Source: a virus
DNA: 29,568 bases
Reading direction: 5' to 3' (one strand)
IMG/VR virus record: IMGVR_UViG_3300032213_002044
Location: 64,770-94,337 of that record
Positions within the stretch are counted from its first letter, which is position 1. The number at the start of each line of letters is the position of its first letter. The notes below the pieces were generated by a model, which worked only from the letters and a program-made list of their open reading frames with translations, was not told where the DNA came from and did not search any database. The position numbers and the translations under genes were made by a program. This document shows positions 7,881-17,300 of the stretch, piece by piece.

Positions 7881-8311
7881 TGGCAATAATAACTGGCCCT
7901 AAGTTGGTAAAAGACCTGCCCGAAAGGGATAGGGTAGCAATAGGAATCACTCTTCCATTACAAAAGGGGAATGGTGGTTATTTTGCTCAATCATACCAAA
8001 CTTCTGAGCAAGTTAAATCCAATATAAAAAATTTAATCTTAACCCGAAAGGGTGAAAGATTAATGCATCCCACTTTTGGTACGGATTTGTATAATACTCT
8101 ATTTAACCAAAATACGGATGATTTAGAATCAGAAATTGAACGTTCTATTGATAGAGCTATTCAAGAATGGATGCCGTATATATCAATTGATGAAATATTG
8201 GTAGACCAATCAAACACAAATAGAGATACCTATTTCTTTACGGTTACATTGAATTTTAGAGTTGCTGGACAACAAAATTTAGAAACGGTAACATTTAATA
8301 TAAATGAATAA
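7880..8311 (+). CDS. 25: Baseplate wedge protein gp25-like
   Basis: A 143-residue protein of the gp25/phage W family, with a lysozyme-like fold but a structural role; T4 gp25 is 132 residues. Matching features are QVKSNIKNLILTRKGERLM (N-terminal helix and strand of the family), HPTFGTDLYNTLF, the helix ESEIERSIDRAIQEWMPYI, and the closing strand with TYFFTVTLNFRV. In contractile tails gp25 sits in the inner baseplate wedge, binds gp6 and gp53, and starts sheath polymerisation. Its immediate neighbour is gene 6, joined by a TAATG overlap, as in other T4-like phages. Family assignment is secure. Confidence 0.85.
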   Translation: MAIITGPKLVKDLPERDRVAIGITLPLQKGNGGYFAQSYQTSEQVKSNIKNLILTRKGERLMHPTFGTDLYNTLFNQNTDDLESEIERSIDRAIQEWMPYISIDEILVDQSNTNRDTYFFTVTLNFRVAGQQNLETVTFNINE

Positions 8312-10344
8312 TGGCATTTAAAGTAACAAATAAAAATATAGGTAGAAATAGTAGAGATATATCCTATTTAGGTAAGGATTTCGATTCGTTTAGAACTAAC
8401 TTAATGGAGTATGCTAAAACATATTTCCCAAGTACATATAACGATTTTAATGAAACCTCACCTGGTATGATGTTTATTGAAATGGCATCTTACATAGGAG
8501 ATGTATTAGGTTATTATACTGATGCTTCTTTAAAAGAGAGTTTAATACAATATGCATCCGAAGAAAAAAATGTATTTGCATTAGCTAACTTATTAGGGTA
8601 TAAACCAAAATCATCTGCGCCAGCAGTAACAACATTATCTGTATATCAATTATGTAAAGCAGATAACGCAGGTGAATTGGATACTAGATACTTATTGAGA
8701 CTTAATTCTGGATTAACGATAACATCTACATCTAATTCTGAAATTACTTTTAGAACGGTTGAATCATTGGATTTTAGTGACCCAATCGATAGAGAAATTT
8801 CTGTATATAATTTATCAGATTTTAATGTTCCTAATTATTATTTAGTTAAGAAGCAAATTCAGGCAATATCAGCTACAGAAAAAGAATACACTCAACCTTT
8901 CACTTCAGCTGAATCATTTGCATCATTGATTTTACCGGAAACAAATGTTATATCAATTGAATCTGTTATAGATGATGAGGGTAATAAATGGTATGAAGTT
9001 CCATATTTGGCGCAAGAAACAATATATATTGATTATCCTAATGCAGAATCTAATGACCCAGATTTATATCAATTTAAAGAAACTGTACCATATCTTTTAA
9101 AATTATTAAAAACTAGTAGAAGATTTGTAAGTAGAGTAAACGATGATTTTACCACATCAATTCATTTTGGTGGTGGAGATAGTTCTTTATCAGATGAACT
9201 TTTAATACCAAACGTTAAAAATGTAGGATTAGGATTAAATAGTTCAATCGATAGAATGGGAGAATCATATGACCCAACCAATTTTTTAAAAACAAAATCA
9301 TATGGTCAATCACCATCTAATACTACATTAACGATAAATTATTTAGTAGGAGGAGGAATTAGTTCAAATGTACCACAAGGAGATTTGACAACTATATCAT
9401 CAATTACATTTGATAATGATTTAGTAGATATGTTAGATTTAGATGATACCGTATATACGTTTATCAAAAATTCAGTTGCAGTTGAAAACGAAATACCTGC
9501 AAAAGGAGGAAGAGGATTTGATACAATAGAAGAGATTAGAGAAAGTGCATTAGCTAATTTTGCATCACAAAATAGAGCAGTGACATCAAAAGATTATCAG
9601 GTAAGAGCTTTATCAATGCCTTCAAAGTTTGGTGCAATTGCTAAAGTAGTTGCGGTTGGTGATAATTCTTTGAATGCTAATTCACCTGAAAGTATTTTAA
9701 ACTCAACTGATAACGTAGACCAATTTACGGAAATAGTAAAAACTATAACTAAAACAGCAATTGCTAATGGGGGTAACATACCAACTACAAATGATATAAA
9801 AGGATTAGTTAGAAATTTTGTACAAAAGACAACACAAAATGCAGAGTTAGTAAATCCTTTTGCTATTAACCTTTATACATTAGGATATGATTCAAACGGA
9901 AACCTAACTACATTAAACAGAGCTGTAAAAGAAAATCTTAAAACATATATTAATGAATATAGAATGTTAACCGATGGTGTTAACATAATCGATGGATTTA
10001 TTATTAATATAGGTGTTAATTTTGAAATAACCACATATAAAAACTTTAATCAAAGAGAAGTAATATTAACTTGTATAAATGAGTTAAAATCTTTCTTCGA
10101 TATAAATAATTGGCAATTTAATCAAACTATAAATCTTTCTGATATAGAATTAACTATAGCTATGGTTGAAGGTGTTGCATCGGTTCAGAGGGTTGAGATT
10201 GTAAATAAGTGTGGTGGTATATATGCAAGAAATAGTTACGATATACAAGCAGCAACAAAGAATAAGATTATCTATCCATCGTTAGACCCATCTATCTTTG
10301 AAGTTAAGTTTCCTGATAAAGATATTAAAGGTAAAGCTATATAA
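8311..10344 (+). CDS. 6: Baseplate wedge protein gp6-like (baseplate J family)
   Basis: A 677-residue protein close in length to T4 gp6 (660). The N-terminal signature of the family is clear: FRTNLMEYAKTYFPSTYNDF followed by ETSPGMMFIEMASYIGDVL and YYTDASLKESLIQYA, then LANLLGYKP. The middle region holds a baseplate-J-like core: RGFDTIEEIRESALANFASQ and NRAVTSKDYQVRALSMPSKF match the pattern of an assembly helix followed by RAVT.xDY. Gp6 forms the inner ring that joins baseplate wedges and drives the conformational switch on contraction. It follows gene 25 with one-base overlap and leads into further structural genes the same way. Confidence 0.85.
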   Translation: MAFKVTNKNIGRNSRDISYLGKDFDSFRTNLMEYAKTYFPSTYNDFNETSPGMMFIEMASYIGDVLGYYTDASLKESLIQYASEEKNVFALANLLGYKPKSSAPAVTTLSVYQLCKADNAGELDTRYLLRLNSGLTITSTSNSEITFRTVESLDFSDPIDREISVYNLSDFNVPNYYLVKKQIQAISATEKEYTQPFTSAESFASLILPETNVISIESVIDDEGNKWYEVPYLAQETIYIDYPNAESNDPDLYQFKETVPYLLKLLKTSRRFVSRVNDDFTTSIHFGGGDSSLSDELLIPNVKNVGLGLNSSIDRMGESYDPTNFLKTKSYGQSPSNTTLTINYLVGGGISSNVPQGDLTTISSITFDNDLVDMLDLDDTVYTFIKNSVAVENEIPAKGGRGFDTIEEIRESALANFASQNRAVTSKDYQVRALSMPSKFGAIAKVVAVGDNSLNANSPESILNSTDNVDQFTEIVKTITKTAIANGGNIPTTNDIKGLVRNFVQKTTQNAELVNPFAINLYTLGYDSNGNLTTLNRAVKENLKTYINEYRMLTDGVNIIDGFIINIGVNFEITTYKNFNQREVILTCINELKSFFDINNWQFNQTINLSDIELTIAMVEGVASVQRVEIVNKCGGIYARNSYDIQAATKNKIIYPSLDPSIFEVKFPDKDIKGKAI

Positions 10345-11309
10345 TGATATACTTTGTAACGGCATCAAAGGATGCATCGGTTTATAGTTTATATGTAAAT
10401 AAAAACACAGGTTTAGATGAGATACTAACTATATCCAAACATTACTCACGCTTTGCGGAAAGAGATAATGCTAGAACATTTATTGAATTTGATATAGATA
10501 ATGTACCATCTTATGTAACCGCATCATCGGCTACTTTACAATTAACACTTACTCAGCCCGAAGAACTGGCAGTGAGTTATTCGGTGTATGGATATCCTGT
10601 AACTGAAAGTTGGAATATGGGGAGAGGGACATGGCCTGAAAATATTAACACAGATGGTATAAATTGGACAAACCAAAGTGGAGTTGATTATACAATAGAA
10701 ACTATTCAATCATTTACATATTTCGATGGAGATATCAAAATGAATATTAAACCAATATATGATTATTGGACAGGTTCAGCTAATTATGGATTAAGATTAT
10801 CACATACATCATCAGCTGAAAGTACTTCATTGGATTATGGTGTTCTAAAATATTACTCTAAAGAAACAAACACTATATTTCAACCTTTGTTAAAATTAGG
10901 ATGGGATGATTCTCAATTTATCACCGGTTCACTTACTGCATTAACTGATTCACAAATTATAGTTAGAAGTAAAGAATTAAGGGATAATTATACTGAGGGT
11001 AATAAAGTTAAGATAAAAATAATAGGAAGAAGTTTGTATCCAACTAAAAGTTTTACAAATTCCTTTTCATATGATGATGTTAAGTATTTACCTCAAACTT
11101 CATATTATGCAGTTAGAGATGAAATAACAAAAGTTAATATAATAGATTTTTCGGATTACACAAAAATCAGTTGTGATGCGAATGGTAATTACATTAATTT
11201 AGATACTTCTAATTTCGCTAAGAATAGAGTTTATAGATTATTGTTTAAGATAGTTAGGGATGGTATAACTGAATTTATTGAAGATGATTTAACTTTTATA
11301 ATTAAGTAA
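10344..11309 (+). CDS. Structural protein with DNRLRE-like beta-sandwich
   Basis: A 321-residue beta-rich protein. Residues about 40-165 resemble the DNRLRE family: RTFIEFDIDNVPSYVTASSA followed by a long strand and VTESWNMGRGTWPENIN, i.e. the pattern of a Phe/Leu strand, a surface Trp-x-x-G-x-G-x-W, then paired strands. The C-terminal half (about 180-321) is another all-beta module with alternating polar and hydrophobic residues (VKIKIIGRSLY, VYRLLFKIVRDG). In T4 the gene after gene 6 encodes wedge protein gp7 and then gp8 (334 residues); size and place are compatible with a wedge component, but I see no direct gp8 match. It is chained by TAATG overlaps on both sides. Confidence 0.5.
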   Translation: MIYFVTASKDASVYSLYVNKNTGLDEILTISKHYSRFAERDNARTFIEFDIDNVPSYVTASSATLQLTLTQPEELAVSYSVYGYPVTESWNMGRGTWPENINTDGINWTNQSGVDYTIETIQSFTYFDGDIKMNIKPIYDYWTGSANYGLRLSHTSSAESTSLDYGVLKYYSKETNTIFQPLLKLGWDDSQFITGSLTALTDSQIIVRSKELRDNYTEGNKVKIKIIGRSLYPTKSFTNSFSYDDVKYLPQTSYYAVRDEITKVNIIDFSDYTKISCDANGNYINLDTSNFAKNRVYRLLFKIVRDGITEFIEDDLTFIIK

Positions 11310-12322
11310 TGGAATTTGAATTAATTAAAAAGGATTTACAGAATAGTGGTTCGTTAGTGGCTAAAAACAAACCAAACTCTTATTTTCAAACAAACGTTGA
11401 AGATGAGAAAGGAGGGTTTGTGTATGCACCTTCTAAAAAAAGAGTATATAATACTGATGAATTAAAGAAGACAATTGATATAAATGTAGTTGAATTAATT
11501 CCAGATAGATTAGAAACACAATTAGATTTAGTTCCACGTGTAATATATAATCAGGCAACTCGTTCATTAGAACTTGCAAACGAAACTATATTATCACAAT
11601 CCATAGTAATTGGAGGATTAGAGGCGCAAGTATCAGAATTAACTTCAATATCAGCATCATTAGATATACAATTAGATAATGAAAGATTATTAAGAGTTAC
11701 TGCAGAATCAAACGCAGAACAACTTAGAAAACAATTTGTTTTGGTAAATGATACAATGCAAACTGCATTACAACGCTCAGTTAGTGAGGGTATTGAAAAA
11801 ACTGGATTACAAGCTAGAAATGAGGGACAGAGTGCGACGGTTCAATCTCTTGGAAAACAAGTAGATAGTTTAACTCAACAACTAAATGGTAAAAATGCCA
11901 GATTAGCAGAGGGAGCTAAAGCGGCTGCAGATTTTACCATTAGAGTAATTGAAAAATCAGACCCTGCAAATAAGGATTTATATTTTGATGTTAAAACGGG
12001 TAATTCAACCGGTAAATGGAACAATGGGCCAACTGTAGAATTATTTAATACAACATTAGAACCGATAACCGTTGATATAAAAATTAAAGGAACTCAATCG
12101 TGGATTGGTGGGCCATCGATAGTTAATATAGAACCTCAACAAAAAGTTGAAGTAACGATGCAACCTGATTTTGGTGTAATCAATGGTTTAGACCCTAGAC
12201 CTAGAACGTTCTTAGGAATATTCGGAGGAGGTTCTGCTACAAACTACATTGGAACTGTATCATTTAAAAGTAAAAATGGAGAAGTTTCTTTAAGTTGTAA
12301 TTTATACAAACATAGAAGTTAA
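11309..12322 (+). CDS. Structural protein: central coiled coil plus C-terminal beta domain
   Basis: A 337-residue protein in three parts. The first 75 residues are polar with beta strands (FVYAPSKKRVYN). Residues about 80-205 form a long heptad-like coiled coil rich in Leu, Gln, Ser and Glu (LEAQVSELTSISASLDIQLD, then SLGKQVDSLTQQLNGKNARL). The final 130 residues are beta-rich with FDVKTGNSTGKW, VELFNTTLEPITVDIKIKG and a Gly-rich loop (FGGGSATNY), like a small immunoglobulin-type sandwich. A trimeric fibre-like shape with a terminal domain is likely. Placed inside the baseplate operon, it may be a short-tail-fibre or wedge-linking protein. No family recognised. Confidence 0.55.
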   Translation: MEFELIKKDLQNSGSLVAKNKPNSYFQTNVEDEKGGFVYAPSKKRVYNTDELKKTIDINVVELIPDRLETQLDLVPRVIYNQATRSLELANETILSQSIVIGGLEAQVSELTSISASLDIQLDNERLLRVTAESNAEQLRKQFVLVNDTMQTALQRSVSEGIEKTGLQARNEGQSATVQSLGKQVDSLTQQLNGKNARLAEGAKAAADFTIRVIEKSDPANKDLYFDVKTGNSTGKWNNGPTVELFNTTLEPITVDIKIKGTQSWIGGPSIVNIEPQQKVEVTMQPDFGVINGLDPRPRTFLGIFGGGSATNYIGTVSFKSKNGEVSLSCNLYKHRS

Positions 12323-12327
12323 AAAAT

Positions 12328-13719
12328 ATGAGTTTAGATAAATTTAAAAATATTGATGATGTATTAAAGAAGGGAACATCTCTTACTACTGAGTTAAGCG
12401 CTACTGAACTTAAGTTAATAGATAAGGGATTTATTGCAACACCTTTTTTAATTGGTAATAATGATGTTTTAGAATTTATATTGTATGATTCTACTAGTAA
12501 CATATTAGAACAAAAAGATTATGGAAATGTTCGTTATATAAATGCAAATGAAATATCAAATTATATTATAAGAAGTGAAAATGTATTAGATACGATATAT
12601 GATGGAGGAGGATTTCTTATAGATGTTAAAAAATTAGTAAAAGAAGCGGGGTATAACACAGGAGTATTTAGAGTGCAATTTAATTTTGTAAATAATAGAA
12701 TTGGTTCTAAAATAGAAATGGATAGATTATGGATTCATGAAATATCACCATCTAGAACAGAATTAAGATTATTACCTTATAATAATTTCAATACAAATAT
12801 TGCGTATGAAGCTGATATAGAAAGAGATTTAAATCAGGCATATGAAAGTTTTGTAGTAGGTAGATTTAGTGGGGATGAGGTTTATTCTGAAATAAACGAA
12901 ATTATAAACAGATTAGATGTTCAGCGATTACAAGATACATTTGCTAAAATAAAATCAAAGGATTACATAGATAGAATACAATATGAATTTGGTATTACTA
13001 ATTATGACCAATTCTTTAGCAAAGTATTAGAATCTATGGGTGAAGCGGTTAGACATGCATTACTTCATAAAAATTCAATTATAGGAAGTTCAGATTTTGG
13101 TAAACCATTAGGAGATGAAATTGATTTTACATATTATAATAAAAATGATATTGTGAATCTTCTTAATAAAAAATTTAGAGATGCATGTGATTTCCATCTT
13201 CCGAAAAGAACATTGGCTAATGAAGTATTGATAGATGCACAAACACAGGAAAGTATAGATAACTTAACTACATTAATTCAAAAATTAGAATCCGATAAGG
13301 TTACAGAAAATGTTTCTACAGAAAGAGTATCTGTTCCAATACCAACGTATGGAGAAATTAAAGATGCAGTAACATCTGTGACTAAAACAGCAGTTATTGT
13401 TCCTGGTGTAGAAACTCCTGTAATAATAGAAACTCCTGTTATGGAAACTCCAGCGACAACTGTATCAGATGTAATTAATGAAAGAGGTGGTGGTGGATTT
13501 TTAGATAAATTTAGAAAAAAAGGAAATAAACCTAAAACTGGATTTTTAAATAAAGATATAACTAAAAAGAAACTTGGTTTATTTGGAGGAAGGGGTAATG
13601 TAACTAACGGAGGAACAGGAGGTGGAACTACTACCGGTACAACGGAAGGTGATAGAAGAGCTGGAATACCATCTTCTATTGCAGAAAGGTTAAGAAATAA
13701 AAGAGATAACCAAAAATAA
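12328..13719 (+). CDS. Baseplate-region structural protein with Pro/Thr- and Gly-rich tail
   Basis: A 463-residue protein. The N-terminal 150 residues are a beta domain ending in VFRVQFNFVNNRIGS and LWIHEISPSRTELRLLPYN, a motif I associate with virion proteins of T4-like marine phages. The middle (about 155-320) is helical (DIERDLNQAYESFVVGRFSG; a helix with MGEAVRHALLHKNS). From about 330 on it becomes low-complexity: Val/Pro/Thr-rich (VIVPGVETPVIIETPV), then Gly-rich and basic (FRKKGNKPKTGFL, GGTGGGTTTGT). The last part is probably flexible and exposed, or involved in assembly. It starts 5 bases after the previous stop. A peripheral wedge or fibre-attachment role is an inference from position. 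Confidence 0.55.
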   Translation: MSLDKFKNIDDVLKKGTSLTTELSATELKLIDKGFIATPFLIGNNDVLEFILYDSTSNILEQKDYGNVRYINANEISNYIIRSENVLDTIYDGGGFLIDVKKLVKEAGYNTGVFRVQFNFVNNRIGSKIEMDRLWIHEISPSRTELRLLPYNNFNTNIAYEADIERDLNQAYESFVVGRFSGDEVYSEINEIINRLDVQRLQDTFAKIKSKDYIDRIQYEFGITNYDQFFSKVLESMGEAVRHALLHKNSIIGSSDFGKPLGDEIDFTYYNKNDIVNLLNKKFRDACDFHLPKRTLANEVLIDAQTQESIDNLTTLIQKLESDKVTENVSTERVSVPIPTYGEIKDAVTSVTKTAVIVPGVETPVIIETPVMETPATTVSDVINERGGGGFLDKFRKKGNKPKTGFLNKDITKKKLGLFGGRGNVTNGGTGGGTTTGTTEGDRRAGIPSSIAERLRNKRDNQK

Positions 13720-13726
13720 ATAAAAG

Positions 13727-14377
13727 ATGGCACAAAGAACTATAGAAGAATTAGCTAACGATTTTACTTCCGCTGGTACAAATCCAGGAGGCATTAGCGA
13801 TTCTATATTAACCTCAACCGGCGGCGGAGGTGGAGGAGGAGGAAGAGCGCCAGGTGGAGATATTCTAGCATTTGACCCATATACAAGCCCATATATAACT
13901 TCTAGAAAAGTTTTTTTTACAATAAACACATATACTAATTTAAGTAGAACCGATGTTTTGGCAAAAGCTTATTTAAACGGTACTGAAATAGAAGACCAAT
14001 CGAATTCAAAAGGAAGAGTTACATTTAGTTTAGATGAACAACGATTATTAAATCCATCTACGTTAACATTGGTTAGTGGTGATTTGAAACCACAAAAGTA
14101 TTTTTTAATTCAATCTAGAAAAGATATTGAAAATGAAGTTTCCATAATAGAAATTGATAATATTGCAGATACAACGCCTGTTGAGGGCACTCCTGTGCCA
14201 GGCGGAGAACGATTTGGTGGTGGATTTGTTGATACACGTGGTGGACAGTTTGATGGAAGTGGCGGTGGCTCTGGTGGTGGAGGAAGAAGTTTTTACGAAC
14301 CGGGTAACTATGATTCTGGATTATATGATGGTAGTAAACTTGTAGCTGATAGGCCGAGAATGGACGAACAAAAATAA
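13727..14377 (+). CDS. Gly-rich structural protein
   Basis: A 216-residue protein with a small beta domain (about 50-145, FFTINTYTNLSRTDVLAKAY and KYFLIQSRKDIENEV) flanked by Gly-rich segments: a run of eight Gly near residue 32-39, and GSGGGSGGGGRSF near the C-terminus. Such segments are typical of flexible linkers in tail proteins. The start ATGGCACAAAGA is the same 12 bases as the start of the next gene, so both proteins begin MAQR. This could be coincidence or shared ancestry of the first codons. It belongs to the baseplate block by position. Exact role unknown. Confidence 0.55.
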   Translation: MAQRTIEELANDFTSAGTNPGGISDSILTSTGGGGGGGGRAPGGDILAFDPYTSPYITSRKVFFTINTYTNLSRTDVLAKAYLNGTEIEDQSNSKGRVTFSLDEQRLLNPSTLTLVSGDLKPQKYFLIQSRKDIENEVSIIEIDNIADTTPVEGTPVPGGERFGGGFVDTRGGQFDGSGGGSGGGGRSFYEPGNYDSGLYDGSKLVADRPRMDEQK

Positions 14378-14394
14378 ATGATAATTATTAAGTA

Positions 14395-17300
14395 ATGGCA
14401 CAAAGAGAGATAAAAATACCGTTTAAGGATTACAGAGCTGATATAATATTGGATGTTCCATTTGAGGGAAACATTTCAGTTAGTACACCAGCACCTCCTC
14501 AGGCCATTTCTATAACTATTATTAACTCTATAGACCGACCTTCGGTAAGAGTTTATTATAAGAATGCAGCATCATTAGATGTTCAGGAAACTATAAGTAC
14601 TACTAGAACTATTGAGGTATTACAGAATAGTAAATTATCTATAGGTAGAGCAGATGCTATAAACTTTAACATCACTGGTATTAAGGTATCAAAAAGTGAT
14701 GGAACTTTAGTAAAAGATAGTTCAGCAAATTTATTTGATTTAGAAAATATTGTAGAAAGTTATACTATAAATGTAACAAGTCAGCAAAATGTAACTACTG
14801 ATAATATAGCTAAATTTTCAAATGTATTACAACCAACATACAAATGGAATACGGAATTAAATAAAGAATTTTCCATAAGTGTAGGAGTACAAAATGCTAC
14901 ATATGTAAAATACTATTTCCCAAATCAATCGGGTGCAAATTCAAATGGAGCAAAGATTGCCAACGTTGTTGACGGAACTGCTATAATTGTATTAAATAAC
15001 CCAAACGCGGTAGGAATATATGGATTAGTAGTTATAGCTGGAAATGATTTACTAAAAGATGGAGAAGAACAGAGGGCTAGAATAAATGTATATGTAGAAA
15101 AAACATATGGTCAACCGGATGTAACTAATATTATATTTGATAGAAATATTATAGAGGCCGATTTAAGACCTTTAGATTTTGATTTTAAGTTTGATATAGA
15201 TACAGTAGATTCTGAAGGAGTTGATGTATTTTTAGGTGATAATAAAATTTTTAATACTCCAATAGTAAATGGAGAGGCTAAAATCACATTAAAGGCAAAG
15301 GAATTATATAATTCATATAAAACTTATTTTAATGAAGATGATGATTCGTATGAAATAACATTTACCTTACAACCATATTTTAATGGTATAAATGGTAAAA
15401 TAGTAGGTAAGAGAGAAAGTTTTACTGTTTTTGTTCAAAAGGCTAAATACATTGTTTCAAGTGGAGAAGTTTTAGATACGTTTGCAAATGTATTTTCTCA
15501 ACTATTCTCAGGCGAAACAACTAAAAAAGATTTTGAAGATAACATTGTATTTGAAGATGATAAACACTTATACTATCAAGTTAAAACAGATAATGATGAA
15601 TCGTATGTTATAACAAATACAGGTGCGGATGACGCTACATTCTCATTAGAGGGTGAAAAAATTGTTCCCACTAGATATGAGATAGACCCTCAAAGTGGAA
15701 ATACCGTAAGGGTAAGAGAACAACGAGATTATTATTCATTAATAGTTAAATTATTAGAACCGGTAGCAGAAACTATAACTCCAAATCAATTAATTTGGGT
15801 TACTAAACAAATAATACCATCTATTGTAGAAACTATTATTATAAATGATAGTGATGAAAATACTTGTATTCCATTAAAACCAAACTTTGGAATAGATGTA
15901 GTAGATGAAACGGGCTATGAATTTTTTAATCAAATTGTAGCAAGCGGTTCAGTTACTTCTAATGATATAGTAAATCAATATTTATCAAAATCTCAATTTA
16001 ATTTAGAAGACCTTAATATTGAATACACTAGTGGCAGTAATGTAACTTCATCATATTTTTTAAAATTTGAAAACTTTGTTAACTTTTCAAGTGCACAAAC
16101 TCGTTTAGAAAATTTTCAATATAAAATAGAAACAATTGAGAATTGGGAAAATAAATTAACAACTACTCTTTATTCAGGTTCTACATTATCTACTTCATCT
16201 GTATCATTATTGACAAGTGCATCTTATGATGATAAAATAAGAATTATAAAAAATGGATTCGATGGATTTGAGAAACAGATGTATGTTGATTATGGAGTAA
16301 ATTCTTCAAACTCTCAGTTTTTTGAAATTCAAAAAGATTATGCAGAAGTATATGATAGAGAAAACAGAAACTATTTAGTAAAACACACACCTCAATTTAT
16401 AAAAGAGGATTCAGGTAATTTAGAATTCCTTTCATTCTTAGAAATGATAGGCCAACATTTCGATATTATCTGGTCATATATTAATGGAATTAATAGAATT
16501 AGAAAAGTAACTAATAAATCTACAGATGGTATATCTGATAAATTAGTTTATACCTTATTAGAAAACTTTGGATGGGACCCAAAGACTCCCTTTAGTGGTC
16601 ATCAATTGTGGCAATATGCATTTGGAACAAATGAAGATGGATTGGTTAAAACTAATCAAAACTCATTAGGTAATAATGTGTCGCCTTCTTATACTCCGGA
16701 GCAAGCAAGAAATCAAGTTTGGAGAAGAATATTAAACAACTTACCATACCTTTTAAAACACAAAGGAACTAAGAAAGCTATTAATGCAATTATGGCTTGT
16801 TATGGTGTACCATCTTCATTATTAACAATAGTTGAATTTGGAGGGCCTGCAAATAGTGGTTCTCAGAGTACTAAATATACATATGAGGATAGAACTGCGG
16901 CACTTAACATTTCTAGAGATGAATATCTTACCGTTGATTGGAAAGAAGGAACATCATTCAATGACCCTGATGCAATCGAACTTAGATTTAAAACATCTGT
17001 ATTACCATTTGTATCACAATCTACAACTCTTTATCATACACAAAGTTTAGTAAACATTGGTGGAAATGGTAGTGGTATATGGAATGTTAAGTTAGTACCA
17101 TCTGGTTCTACGATATATGGTGATATAGTATTCCAAATGAGTGCGAGTAGTAATGTTTATATTTCTCCTGGTGTAGTAACTTCAGGTTCTGAATTAGTAT
17201 CAATGAGTATTCAAAATGTTCCTATATTTGATAACACATATAAACACTTTACTATTCAAAGAGAAGTTCTTAGTAGAAATGAGTATATTGGTAATACGTT

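Noticed and set aside
13278-13929. Two overlapping minus-strand frames rich in Pro and Val
   Set aside because: They are reverse readings of the Gly- and Thr-rich ends of the + strand structural genes; Gly runs on one strand read as Pro runs on the other.
14154-14345. 63-codon + strand frame inside the Gly-rich gene
   Set aside because: Low-complexity alternate reading (Val/Glu-rich) of the Gly-rich codons; no start signal.
16832-17050. 72-codon + strand frame inside the 1621-residue gene
   Set aside because: Overlaps the LamG-like region in another frame and shows only the His/Leu-rich composition of an off-frame reading.
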